A DNA stretch of 64,000 nucleotides from Synechococcus sp. HK01-R (GTDB taxonomy: Bacteria > Cyanobacteriota > Cyanobacteriia > PCC-6307 > Cyanobiaceae), in NCBI RefSeq assembly GCF_014217855.1, contig NZ_CP059059.1, forward strand, positions 2,108,001-2,172,000. Direction: 5' to 3'. The notes under the pieces were generated by a model that did no database searches, was not told the DNA's origin, and saw only the letters and a list, made by a program, of their open reading frames with translations. The position numbers were made by a program, and so were the translations under genes. Below are positions 10,163 to 20,176 of this stretch, piece after piece; within the stretch, counting starts at the first letter, position 1, and every line of letters starts with the position of its first letter.

Positions 10163-11914
10163 ATGGCAGCCTTTCGTCTTGATCTGATCGGTCGCTACCT
10201 TCGCCCCCACCGCCGCACAGTGCTGCTGGGTGCCGTGGCTTTGGTGATCGTCAACGTCCTCAGCGTCACGATCCCTCTGGAAGTGCGCCGGATCATCGAT
10301 GAACTGCAGGACGGCTTCGCTGTGGGTGACGTGCTGCGTCAGGCCGGCTGGATTGTGCTGCTGGCCAGCGTGATGGGGGCGGTGCGTCTGATCTCGCGCC
10401 AGCTGGTGTTCGGGGTTGGCCGGCAGGTGGAGGTCGAACTGCGCCAAAAACTGTTTGATCAGATGCTGCTTCAGGAGCCGGGCTGGGTGCAGACCACCGG
10501 CAGCGGCGAGGTGATCAGCCGGGCCACCAGTGATGTTGAAAACGTGCGCCGACTGCTTGGTTTTGCAGTCCTCAGCCTCACCAACACCGCCCTGGCCTAT
10601 GCCTTCACCCTTCCGGCCATGCTGACGATCGACCCCGGCCTCACGGTGGCGGCGATCGCCCTTTATCCCCTGATGCTGGGGTCAGTTCGCCTCTTCGGCG
10701 GACGCATGATGCGCCAACAACGCCGCCAGCAAGAAGAGCTCGCCGGCCTGAGCGATCTGATTCAGGAAGATCTCTCAGGAATCGCAGCCATCAAGATCTA
10801 CGGCCAGGAGCCCCAGGAGCAGGCTGCTTTCCAGGAGCGCAACCGTCACTATCGCGATGCAGCGATTCGGCTTGCCCGCACCCGCAGCACCCTGTTCCCC
10901 CTGCTGGAGGGGATCTCTTCCATCTCTCTCCTGCTTCTGCTGGCACTCGGTAGCGGTCAGCTCGAGAAAGGAACGCTCTCAATCGGTGGTCTGGTGGCCC
11001 TGATTCTCTACGTGGAGCGGCTGGTGTTCCCCACGGCGCTCCTGGGTTTCACCCTCAACACCTTCCAGACCGGTCAGGTGAGCCTCGAGCGAGTGGAGGA
11101 ACTCCTGACGCGTCGTCCGCGGATTCAAAACCCTGCTGATCCCCAGACACCAACCCAACCAGGCCAAGGCCGAATCGAGGCCCGCAATCTGCACATCCGC
11201 TACGACGGCAGTGAGCGCGACACGCTCTGCGGTCTCTCCTTTGTGATTGAACCCGGGGAGCTGGTCGCGGTCGTGGGTCCTGTTGGCTGCGGCAAAACCA
11301 CGCTGGCACGAGCTCTGGGCCGGATGGTGGAGGTGGGCTCTGGTGCGTTGTATCTCGATCGCTGCGATGTCACGGCCATGCGCCTCGACGACCTACGCCG
11401 ACGGATAGCCCTGGTGCCCCAGGAGGGCTATCTGTTCACGAGCTCCCTGGCTGACAACTTGCGATACGGCGAACCAGATGCCTCGATCGAAGCCGTCGAA
11501 GCTGCCGCAGAACAGGCGCGCTTGCTGGACGACGTGAAAGGTTTCCCCGACGGTTTCGAGACCCTGGTGGGCGAGCGGGGCATCACCCTGAGTGGTGGCC
11601 AGCGTCAGCGCACTGCGCTGGGACGCGCCCTCTTGATGACCGCGCCAGTGCTGGTGCTAGACGATGCCCTCGCCAGCGTTGACAACAACACCGCTGCAGC
11701 GATCCTGGCCTCAATCCGTCAGCAACGGCAGCGCACGATCCTGATGATCAGTCATCAGCTCTCCGCCGCCGCTGCCTGCGATCGGATCCTGGTCATCGAA
11801 GAGGGACGCCTGGTCCAGCAGGGTCACCACAGCGAACTGGTGGAACGGGAGGGAACCTATCGACGGCTTTGGGAGAGGGAACAAGCTGCGGAACGTCTCG
11901 AAGCGGTGGCCTGA
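10163..11914 (+). CDS. ABC exporter, fused permease and ATPase
   Basis: A 583-residue half-transporter of the MdlB/MsbA type: six-helix transmembrane domain over roughly residues 1-320 and a nucleotide-binding domain with Walker A GPVGCGKTT (about 371-379), signature LSGGQ (about 475) and Walker B VLVLDDALASVD (about 496). Such proteins work as homo- or heterodimers to export lipids, drugs or peptides; the substrate cannot be told from sequence. The Walker A begins GPVG rather than the usual GxSG. A small membrane protein gene follows. Confidence 0.93.
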   Translation: MAAFRLDLIGRYLRPHRRTVLLGAVALVIVNVLSVTIPLEVRRIIDELQDGFAVGDVLRQAGWIVLLASVMGAVRLISRQLVFGVGRQVEVELRQKLFDQMLLQEPGWVQTTGSGEVISRATSDVENVRRLLGFAVLSLTNTALAYAFTLPAMLTIDPGLTVAAIALYPLMLGSVRLFGGRMMRQQRRQQEELAGLSDLIQEDLSGIAAIKIYGQEPQEQAAFQERNRHYRDAAIRLARTRSTLFPLLEGISSISLLLLLALGSGQLEKGTLSIGGLVALILYVERLVFPTALLGFTLNTFQTGQVSLERVEELLTRRPRIQNPADPQTPTQPGQGRIEARNLHIRYDGSERDTLCGLSFVIEPGELVAVVGPVGCGKTTLARALGRMVEVGSGALYLDRCDVTAMRLDDLRRRIALVPQEGYLFTSSLADNLRYGEPDASIEAVEAAAEQARLLDDVKGFPDGFETLVGERGITLSGGQRQRTALGRALLMTAPVLVLDDALASVDNNTAAAILASIRQQRQRTILMISHQLSAAAACDRILVIEEGRLVQQGHHSELVEREGTYRRLWEREQAAERLEAVA

Positions 11915-11961
11915 AGCGCGAACCGCGGCTTAGCTGGAGATGCTCCCCTGGCCTGCAGCCC

Positions 11962-12213
11962 ATGACCACCGGCACCCCCTTTGCGGTGCGCTGCACCCTC
12001 ACGTTTGGTGATATCTACCTCCAGGTGCTGGCCTGGATGGCCGTGATCTTCGTCAGCCTGGCGGCAGGCCTCGGACTGATGGGGGCTAGCCGTCCACTGT
12101 TTGCGCTCGTCGGCGTTGGCCTGATCCTGGTGTTGAGCCTGCCGTTCCTTCTGTTCGCCTTCGTGACAACCCTGCTCAACCACATTCAGCTGGACCCCCT
12201 GCAAGGTTCCTAG
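11962..12213 (+). CDS. Small two-helix membrane protein, 83 aa
   Basis: Two hydrophobic segments (about residues 17-42 and 45-70) separated by a short turn, with no recognised domain. The frame opens upstream at 11869, overlapping the ABC transporter gene, but the ATG at 11962, 47 bp past that gene, is the natural start. Cotranscription with the exporter is likely from spacing and strand. Function is unknown. Confidence 0.6.
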   Translation: MTTGTPFAVRCTLTFGDIYLQVLAWMAVIFVSLAAGLGLMGASRPLFALVGVGLILVLSLPFLLFAFVTTLLNHIQLDPLQGS

Positions 12214-12238
12214 GGTTCAGCCAAGACGTTTCAGCCTG

Positions 12239-12958
12239 ATGCTTCCCTCTTGGTTGACCGGTGCCTCCGCGAACGACGCGGCAGCTGCGCCTGAGCGCCA
12301 TGCCGTGCTCGGCACCCCGCTGCACGCCCCCCTGATGGATGACCAGGAGGAAGCGATGTTCGGCTGCGGCTGCTTCTGGGGAGCGGAGAAAGGCTTCTGG
12401 CGCCTTCCAGGTGTGGTGACGACCAGTGTTGGCTATGCCGGTGGGCGCACTCCCTCCCCGACTTATCAGCAGGTTTGCAGCGGTCGCACGGGCCATGCCG
12501 AAATCGTCCGCGTGGTCTGGAGCACCCCAGCGATTGCATTCAGTGATCTGTTGAAGCTGTTCTGGGAGTGCCATGACCCGACCCAAGGGGACCGTCAGGG
12601 CAATGACCAGGGCAGCCAGTACCGATCAGCGATCTACACCACCACCCCAGAGCAGCTGCAGCTGGCTGAAACCAGTCGTGACGCGTACCAACAAGGGCTC
12701 ATCAGCAGAGGCATGGGACCGATCACCACCGAGATCAGTGCGAATCAGACCTATTTCCCAGCCGAGACATACCACCAGCAGTATCTGGCCAAACCCGGAA
12801 GCCGTCCGTACTGCTCCGCCATGCCGACAGGAGTCCCCCTGGAGGCGTTTCCAGGCGCCGACTACAAGCTGCCTGCCAACGTTTGGAGTCACTACGACTG
12901 GAGCATCAGTCACTGCGTCCTGCGCGGTGATAACGCTCCCATCACCCTTGAACGATGA
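12239..12958 (+). CDS. msrA: Peptide methionine sulfoxide reductase A
   Basis: Reduces Met-S-sulfoxide in oxidised proteins. The catalytic motif GCFWG is present (Cys45), with the family segments GYAGG, EIVRVVW and the YF.AE.YHQQYL block near residue 180. C-terminal Cys residues (PYCS and HCVL) are candidate recycling cysteines. The 239 residues include about 40 extra N-terminal residues compared with minimal MsrA. The stop overlaps the start of a 55-residue membrane protein by four bases. Confidence 0.95.
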   Translation: MLPSWLTGASANDAAAAPERHAVLGTPLHAPLMDDQEEAMFGCGCFWGAEKGFWRLPGVVTTSVGYAGGRTPSPTYQQVCSGRTGHAEIVRVVWSTPAIAFSDLLKLFWECHDPTQGDRQGNDQGSQYRSAIYTTTPEQLQLAETSRDAYQQGLISRGMGPITTEISANQTYFPAETYHQQYLAKPGSRPYCSAMPTGVPLEAFPGADYKLPANVWSHYDWSISHCVLRGDNAPITLER

Positions 12959-13122
12959 AACCCTCGTGGCCTGACTGGGGTGTGTTGCTGGCGCTGGCCT
13001 GCACGCTGCTGCTGGTTTTTGCTCTCGTGTTCTCTCAGCGCCCACAGTCAGGCGGAAGCGAACCTCCGCTGCTCTGGCGAACCGCTCCAGATCAAAAGCC
13101 GGCAGGATCCCTTCAGATCTGA
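12955..13122 (+). CDS. Small single-helix membrane protein, 55 aa
   Basis: The ATG at 12955 overlaps the msrA stop (ATGA). It encodes MKPSWPDWGV followed by one strongly hydrophobic segment (about residues 9-27) and a short polar tail ending at a TGA at 13120-13122. The translational overlap and the clean single transmembrane helix argue for a real gene. I do not recognise a family. Confidence 0.55.
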   Translation: MKPSWPDWGVLLALACTLLLVFALVFSQRPQSGGSEPPLLWRTAPDQKPAGSLQI

Positions 13123-13171
13123 CCACCCCAGTGCCCAGCACGGCCGAATCCTGGCAAGGTGATGGTCGGCA

Positions 13172-13537
13172 GTGCATCGATCGCTGGTCGTGACGTCTCC
13201 CTCCGATCCCCATCAGCGACGTCAGCTCCACCCGTTGCCACGGGGATTGGTGGAGCTTTATGGGTTGATCGCCGTGCTCGTGGTGCTGATCCCGGAATGG
13301 CTGGCCGATGGCACCATCACCCTGGGGGGACGCCCTGGTGGCGCCCCGCTTCCCATGCGCTCCCGAGCGTGGCGCGCCGTGCCTGAGCTGCACCTGGCGT
13401 CGATGAATCTGGCGGAACTGCGTCAGCTGGCCAGAGATCTGCGTCTGCGGGGCTACAGCGAAGACACCCGTCAGGCACTCACAAACCGACTCCTGAAGCG
13501 AATCCGACGACGCTCAGGGGCGGGCAATGCCTTGTGA
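13172..13537 (+). CDS. Small membrane protein with SAP-like C-terminus
   Basis: A 121-residue protein with one hydrophobic segment (about residues 28-45) and a C-terminal helix-turn segment MNLAELRQLARDLRLRGYS followed by LTNRLLKRI, which resembles SAP/Rho-N type helix-extension-helix nucleic-acid-binding modules. A GTG at 13190 is an alternative start. The combination of one membrane helix and a SAP-like tail is unusual; function is unknown. tRNA-Pro lies immediately downstream. Confidence 0.6.
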   Translation: MHRSLVVTSPSDPHQRRQLHPLPRGLVELYGLIAVLVVLIPEWLADGTITLGGRPGGAPLPMRSRAWRAVPELHLASMNLAELRQLARDLRLRGYSEDTRQALTNRLLKRIRRRSGAGNAL

Positions 13538-13551
13538 TAACTTGCATCTGC

Positions 13552-13625
13552 CGGGGCGTAGCGCAGCTTGGTAGCGCACCACTTTGGGGTAGTGGGGGTC
13601 GTGGGTTCAAATCCCGCCGCTCCGA
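13552..13625 (+). tRNA. tRNA-Pro (GGG)
   Basis: A 74-nt cloverleaf: acceptor CGGGGCG paired with CGCTCCG plus discriminator A, D arm GCGC/GCGC, anticodon stem CCACT/AGTGG with loop TTGGGGT giving anticodon GGG at 13586-13588, and T arm GTGGG/CCCGC around TTCAAAT. CCA is not encoded. A terminator follows at 13651. Confidence 0.96.
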
Positions 13626-13650
13626 TTCTTCTTTGTTCCGTCACCCCATG

Positions 13651-13679
13651 AAAAAGCCCCTCATCGAGGGGCTTTTTTT
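13651..13679. terminator. Bidirectional terminator between tRNA-Pro and the CRP-family gene
   Basis: Perfect stem AGCCCCTC/GAGGGGCT (13655-13673) with a short loop, flanked by A-tract on the left and seven T residues on the right, so it can end both the tRNA transcript and the convergent regulator transcript. Confidence 0.85.
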
Positions 13680-13697
13680 GTCTCGTTCTTTGTGAGC

Positions 13698-14333
13698 TCA
13701 ACGCTTGGGCAGGTGCGTGATCACCAAGTGACGCTGCTCATCGATCTTCAGCCATCCTTCGTCGCGAAGCAGACCGATCACCCGTGTCACCGTCACGCGA
13801 GTGGTGCTGAGCGCACTGGCCATTTCCTGATGGGTGAGGCGCAGATTGAGGCGCAGCCCATCCTCACAGGCCTGTCCATAATCCTGGGCCAGCAGCTCCA
13901 GGAAGCCCCTGACCCGCTCCTCCACACGGCGAAGGCCAAGGAGGGAAAGAAGATATTCAGCCTGGCGGTAGCGCATGGAGACGGCCTCGAGCATGGCCAC
14001 CGCAAGCTGCGGTGATTGCTCCACCTCGGCCATGGTCAGACAAAGAAGATCACAGTCACTCAGGGTGACGGCTTCATAGGCCTCAACCGTGCTCAGGGGC
14101 TCACCAAAGGGTTCATTGGGGCCAGCCAGACCCAGCAGCAACTCATCGCCATGCACAGACACGGCACCGAGCTTCACCATGCCACGCACTACCAACCAAA
14201 GGTTGTTCTTGAGTAGTGGAACAACGCTGCCTGCACTGAGATGCACCAGGTTGCGTTTCTGATAATTCGCCTCCAAAAGATCGCGAAATCCTTCGCGACG
14301 AGGTGCACGATCGCGGGAGGGAACAGCAACCAT
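13698..14333 (-). CDS. ptrA: CRP/FNR-family regulator, PtrA-like
   Basis: A 211-residue transcription factor with an N-terminal cyclic-nucleotide-binding-like beta barrel (about residues 25-140) and a C-terminal winged helix with LTHQEMASALSTTRVTVTR as helix-turn-helix. The HTH resembles NtcA/PtrA proteins. In marine Synechococcus the phosphate-stress regulator PtrA is encoded next to pstS, exactly as here, so PtrA is the most likely identity; NtcA or another CRP paralogue cannot be excluded without alignment. It is separated from pstS by a terminator, so it has its own promoter; a weak CTTAACGC element lies upstream at 14408-14415. Confidence 0.75.
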   Translation of the reverse strand: MVAVPSRDRAPRREGFRDLLEANYQKRNLVHLSAGSVVPLLKNNLWLVVRGMVKLGAVSVHGDELLLGLAGPNEPFGEPLSTVEAYEAVTLSDCDLLCLTMAEVEQSPQLAVAMLEAVSMRYRQAEYLLSLLGLRRVEERVRGFLELLAQDYGQACEDGLRLNLRLTHQEMASALSTTRVTVTRVIGLLRDEGWLKIDEQRHLVITHLPKR

Positions 14334-14450
14334 TGGAATGCGTGTCTGGGATACACCCGACTGTATGGAGCGCGACAGACCTCTCAGGCAAAGACTCGGT
14401 AGGCGAAGCGTTAAGACTCACCTAAAAGTTTCCTAAAACACAATGCAACC

Positions 14451-14474
14451 AAAAAAGGGGGCCATACGGCCCCC
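14451..14474 (-). terminator. pstS terminator
   Basis: Stem GGGGGCC/GGCCCCC around a four-base loop (14457-14474) followed on the minus strand by six T residues (14451-14456), 36 bp after the pstS stop. Confidence 0.9.
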
Positions 14475-14509
14475 CTTGAGTCGGCAATGAGCGGTCACTC
14501 AATGAGCGA

Positions 14510-15490
14510 TCACTTACCGATCTTGTTCACAGCAGCGCGGGCCTTGCTGAGGATGCCGCCCTTGAGAGGAACAAAACCCATATTATCGGCCTGATCCTGA
14601 GCCTTGTCGCTCAGCATGAAGTTGAAGGTCTTCTTGATGGTATCGGTGTTTTTGCCGTTGCCAGTCTTGTAAGCCAGCACCCAGGTGAGGGTGGCGATGG
14701 GATAGGCACCCTTGGCGGTGGGGTTGGGGTTAGAACCGGCCAGATCAGCATCGAGGGTGATGCCGTTCAGGGCCTTGGCACCGGAAGTGAAGCTAGGCAG
14801 CACATACTCACCAGACTTGTTCTGGAGGGCGGCAGCCTTGACGTTGCCCTTGATGTAGGACTGGTTCACATAGCCGATGGCGCCGACTTTGCTCTGGATC
14901 ACGCCGGCAACGCCGGAGTTGCCCTTAGCACCGACAGCATTGGCTCCAGGCCACTTGACGGACTTACCAGCACCCAGGGTCCACTCGGGGGAGAAGGCAG
15001 CCAGGGAAGCGGTGAAGGCCTTGGTGGTACCGGAACCATCAGAACGGTGCACCCAGGTGATGTTGCCGGGGGCGCAGCCAAGCTCTTGCCACTTGGTGAT
15101 TTTGCCCATGGCGATCTTGACAGCCTGAGCCTGAGTCAGCTTCAGGTTGCAGCCGGGCTTGTTGTAACCGAAGGCGATGGTGCCTCCCACCATGGGGATC
15201 TGCACAACACCACGCTTCACCTTGTCCATGTCCTTCTTCTTCATCGGGTCATCAGACGCACCGAAGTTGACGGTCTGATCGATGAAAGCCTTACGGCCGG
15301 AACCGGAACCAACGGCCTGGTAGTTGACCTGAGGGCCGCCGGATTTGGCGAGCTCAGCGAACCAGCGCTGGTAAATCTTGGCGGGGAAAGTAGCACCGGC
15401 ACCGTTGAGACGATCGGCGGCGGAAGCAGACACACCGGCTCCGAGAGCGAGCACGGAGGAGAAAAGAAGAGCCTTCTTAGCGAAGCTCAT
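14510..15490 (-). CDS. pstS: Phosphate ABC transporter substrate-binding protein
   Basis: Periplasmic phosphate-binding protein of the PstSCAB uptake system. The start at 15490 gives a classical signal peptide (KKALLFSSVLALGAGVSASA, cleavage near residue 24) and the mature part begins with NGAGATFPAKIYQRWF; ligand-binding segments GSGSGRKAF and HRSDGSGTTKAF are intact. The 326 residues match the family. PstC, PstA and PstB are not in the window, so this is a stand-alone copy, a common arrangement in marine Synechococcus. Regulation by PhoB and PtrA is likely. Confidence 0.96.
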   Translation of the reverse strand: MSFAKKALLFSSVLALGAGVSASAADRLNGAGATFPAKIYQRWFAELAKSGGPQVNYQAVGSGSGRKAFIDQTVNFGASDDPMKKKDMDKVKRGVVQIPMVGGTIAFGYNKPGCNLKLTQAQAVKIAMGKITKWQELGCAPGNITWVHRSDGSGTTKAFTASLAAFSPEWTLGAGKSVKWPGANAVGAKGNSGVAGVIQSKVGAIGYVNQSYIKGNVKAAALQNKSGEYVLPSFTSGAKALNGITLDADLAGSNPNPTAKGAYPIATLTWVLAYKTGNGKNTDTIKKTFNFMLSDKAQDQADNMGFVPLKGGILSKARAAVNKIGK

Positions 15491-15544
15491 GGCAAGCCTT
15501 AGGGAAATCGGCGCCCTAGGAGTAGCCAAGAAACAGCGATTCAG

Positions 15545-15563
15545 TCGTTAGCGCAAGGTTAAG
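15545..15563 (-). promoter_or_regulatory. Candidate Pho box upstream of pstS
   Basis: On the minus strand CTTAACCT (15556-15563) matches the cyanobacterial PhoB half-site PyTTAAPyPy(T/A) at all eight positions; three bases further a second, weaker copy GCTAACGA (15545-15552) matches five of eight. It lies 55-73 bp upstream of the pstS start. Confidence 0.55.
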
Positions 15564-15604
15564 AATCCGAGCAAAAGTCTCTACAGGGCTGATTTTTGTC
15601 TGTT

Positions 15605-15934
15605 TTAGTGAGCAGAGCCGGGGCGATCGGTTCGCTTCGCTACCGAATCGTGATCCTGCAACCGAGTGGCGACGGCATAACGTCGCAACCAGCGATTGAC
15701 CCGCTGGCGCTGCGCCGGTGGCACCTCCTCAAGCAACTGAGACAGTTCCAATGCACCAAGCCGTTTCAGCTCGCGCACATCCACATGCCAAAGGGCTTCT
15801 GCCTCCCGGATGAGACGAGCCCAGGTGCGCACCTGCTGCCAGTGGCGCAAACGCAGCCTTAATGGATCCCAGGAGGCTGCCTGGGAACGAAGCAGCCGTC
15901 GCCGATAGCGATCCTTGCGGGGGAATGCAGCCAT
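15605..15934 (-). CDS. Hypothetical Arg-rich protein, 109 aa
   Basis: A basic, helical protein beginning MAAFPRKDRYRRRLL with many Trp/Arg/Leu residues and the segment RELKRLGALELSQLLEEV. No domain is recognised. The frame opens at 16003, but the ATG at 15934 is a more natural start. It lies between the DEDDh exonuclease (upstream, same strand) and pstS. Confidence 0.55.
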   Translation of the reverse strand: MAAFPRKDRYRRRLLRSQAASWDPLRLRLRHWQQVRTWARLIREAEALWHVDVRELKRLGALELSQLLEEVPPAQRQRVNRWLRRYAVATRLQDHDSVAKRTDRPGSAH

Positions 15935-16027
15935 GACTCCAGGCTGATGCCGGTGCCTGCAAGCGAGGCAAACCGTCCGGGTCCTTTCGGACTGCTGAAG
16001 CAAATCCTTGGTCGATGCGCACCCCGA

Positions 16028-16810
16028 TCACGAGGCGAGCGGTTCGTCCCGATCAAGAGCGATGACAGGGAACTCGAGATCCTGAGCCTCACGGGCACTG
16101 AGGCGACGGGTCCAGGCGCCTTGCACGGGATCATTCCAACGGAAACCCGCTGAGCGAGCGAGATGGCGCTCGTCGTAAGAGACCTGAGCGCGCATCAACA
16201 CCCGCGGTTCCATCCCCCACTCAAGCAACTGCTCGAGATCCTCCCGTCGTCGGAACACCTCCGCGATGTATACGCAATCAGCAAGAGCCCGATGCACCGC
16301 CCACACCGGAACCCCATGGGCCAAGGCCAGATCTCGAACAGAGGGTCTTGAGCGCAGTTGCAGTTCAGCTGGCCAACGAATGTCTTCCATGGTGCACAAC
16401 CAGGGAGCTCGTGCCTCTGGCAGGCGCCCCTGCCCAAACCATTGCCGATCGAAAGCCGCATGGTGGGCCACCAGCAGATCCGCCGCATCCATCAAGGCCT
16501 GCAGATAACGAAGCCCCTCCTTCCAGGGCTGGTGCCGGCGGGTGGCACTGGCAGGAATGTGGTTGATCGCTTCTGCAGAGTTGCTCTCCACGGGCAGCAG
16601 AAACGACTGCTGCACCAGCACCTCACGCTCCGGGACAGAAAACAGAATCGCTCCCACCTCAAGGCACTGATGCTCCTGAGGATCCAGCCCCGAGGTCTCC
16701 GTGTCGAGAATCAGCAGGGTCTCCGGTGCACTGGTCTTGGTGGTGACAATCGAAGGCTCCACAGGTGTGGAGAGCAGGTTCAACTGAGCTGATGAGGCCT
16801 CATCTGCCAT
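16028..16810 (-). CDS. DEDDh-type 3'-5' exonuclease
   Basis: A 260-residue protein with the DnaQ-like exonuclease fold: Exo I motif LLILDTETSGL (Asp36, Glu38), Exo II around VAHHAAFDRQW and Exo III HRALADCVY. A further 45 residues at the C-terminus are family-specific. The frame stays open to 17140 but would overlap the divergent bcp gene; the ATG at 16810 is chosen. Possible roles are proofreading or RNA/DNA trimming; sequence does not decide. Confidence 0.85.
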   Translation of the reverse strand: MADEASSAQLNLLSTPVEPSIVTTKTSAPETLLILDTETSGLDPQEHQCLEVGAILFSVPEREVLVQQSFLLPVESNSAEAINHIPASATRRHQPWKEGLRYLQALMDAADLLVAHHAAFDRQWFGQGRLPEARAPWLCTMEDIRWPAELQLRSRPSVRDLALAHGVPVWAVHRALADCVYIAEVFRRREDLEQLLEWGMEPRVLMRAQVSYDERHLARSAGFRWNDPVQGAWTRRLSAREAQDLEFPVIALDRDEPLAS

Positions 16811-16888
16811 GGATTCCGTCGAGCTACCGCCATTCTCCAGCGACTGAGCCAGTGCCACTAGGGTGCAGCTCGCCTCGATGTGGGATTC

Positions 16889-17350
16889 ATGGCCCTGGCT
16901 GTCGGTGATCAAGCCCCAGAGATCCGCCTGGACGATCAGAACGGCGTCTCGCGCAGCAACAGCGAGCTTGGCGGCCGCATCCTGGTGCTCTTTTTTTATC
17001 CCAAGGACGACACACCGGGCTGCACAGCCGAGGCCTGCGGATTTCGTGACAGCTTCGAAGAATTGCAAGCTCTCGGCGCCGAGATCTGGGGCGTGAGTGG
17101 CGATGACGCCGTCAGTCACCGACGCTTCAGTGAACGCCATGGGCTTCCGTTTCCCCTGCTGAGCGACAGCGATCAGCGGCTACGACGGGCCTTCGGGGTT
17201 CCCAAAACCCTTGGGCTGCTACCCGCCCGCGTGACCTATGTGATCGATGCGTCCGGAACGATCCGCCACATCTTCAACAACCTGCTGGATGGTCCTGCCC
17301 ACGTGCGCGAGGCCAGCCGCATCGTGAAGGAGCTGCAGAACGCTGCATGA
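16889..17350 (+). CDS. bcp: Peroxiredoxin, Bcp/PrxQ type
   Basis: Thiol peroxidase of 153 residues. The peroxidatic Cys45 and resolving Cys50 sit in TPGCTAEACGF, the CxxxxC spacing of the PrxQ subclass. GDQAPEIRL and the RVTYVIDASGTIRHIF strand complete the thioredoxin-like fold. An in-frame ATG at 16880 is an alternative start. Its stop overlaps the start of the DUF1350 gene by four bases. Confidence 0.95.
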   Translation: MALAVGDQAPEIRLDDQNGVSRSNSELGGRILVLFFYPKDDTPGCTAEACGFRDSFEELQALGAEIWGVSGDDAVSHRRFSERHGLPFPLLSDSDQRLRRAFGVPKTLGLLPARVTYVIDASGTIRHIFNNLLDGPAHVREASRIVKELQNAA

Positions 17351-18081
17351 GCCGCTGGCGAAGGCTGGGCGACAGCTGGTGTCTCTGGCCAGCGCAACCG
17401 AAGGCCCTGGTTGAGTTCATCGGCGGGAGCTACCTAGCTGCCACTCCCCAACTGAGCTATCGACGCCTCCTTGAAGGGTTGGCAGCTCAGGGGTTGGCAG
17501 TGCACGCCTGGAGTTATGTGCCCGGATTCGACCATCAGCTTCAGGCCAGGCAGGCCTGGGATGGATTCCGCAGCAGCCGTGCCTTATTGCGTCAGCGGAT
17601 TGAAGACCTTCCGCCCAGCCTGCGCCTTGGACACAGTCTCGGTAGCAAGTTGCACCTTCTGGCTCCGGACGGAGGGCGCAATAGCGCGGGCCTGATCTCC
17701 CTGAGCTTCAACAACTTTTCAGCCGACCGCTCGATTCCCCTGCTCTCCACCCTGGCCCCCAGTCTTGGGGTGACCACGGAATTCAGTCCAGGCCCCGAGG
17801 AAACGCTGCGACTCGTGGAGCGCTATTACCACTGCCCCAGGAACCTGGTGGTGCGCTTTGGCGAGGACAGCCTCGATCAAAGCCACGCGCTCTTCGACAG
17901 CCTGTGCAGCCGCAGCGGCGACCAAAGCGAATGGCTGCAGCTGGCCGGAGATCACCTCACGCCAGCTAGCGCCGGACTGCGCCAGGGACTGCTGGGTGAC
18001 TGGGCTGATGACCCTGGCCGCAGCCGCCGGATCCAGACCTTGATCGACGCGATCATTCGATGGCAAAGCGGGCTGGGCTGA
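17347..18081 (+). CDS. DUF1350 alpha/beta-hydrolase-like protein
   Basis: A 244-residue protein of the cyanobacteria/plant DUF1350 family, with the nucleophile-elbow-like GHSLGSKLH and a C-terminal GDHLTP, suggesting an alpha/beta hydrolase fold. Substrate and role are unknown. ATGA overlap with bcp indicates translational coupling. It ends at a strong hairpin shared with the convergent acs gene. Confidence 0.85.
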   Translation: MSRWRRLGDSWCLWPAQPKALVEFIGGSYLAATPQLSYRRLLEGLAAQGLAVHAWSYVPGFDHQLQARQAWDGFRSSRALLRQRIEDLPPSLRLGHSLGSKLHLLAPDGGRNSAGLISLSFNNFSADRSIPLLSTLAPSLGVTTEFSPGPEETLRLVERYYHCPRNLVVRFGEDSLDQSHALFDSLCSRSGDQSEWLQLAGDHLTPASAGLRQGLLGDWADDPGRSRRIQTLIDAIIRWQSGLG

Positions 18082-18099
18082 TCCCAGCCCGCTTTGCCA
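18061..18099. terminator. Bidirectional hairpin between DUF1350 gene and acs
   Basis: A near-perfect long inverted repeat (TGGCAAAGCGGGCTGGG paired with its complement, 18061-18099) lies between two convergent genes and includes the 3' end of the DUF1350 gene. There is no long T-tract, but the stem is about 17 bp. Confidence 0.75.
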
Positions 18100-20076
<1,977 letters not shown>

Positions 20077-20176
20077 CAGTGAAGGTGGACCAGTCAATGG
20101 CCGCATTCAAGCCAGTCACGGCCACCCGTCAGGGCAGGGTGACACGCTTGTTCAAACGCCTACGCCCTCACCGGCC

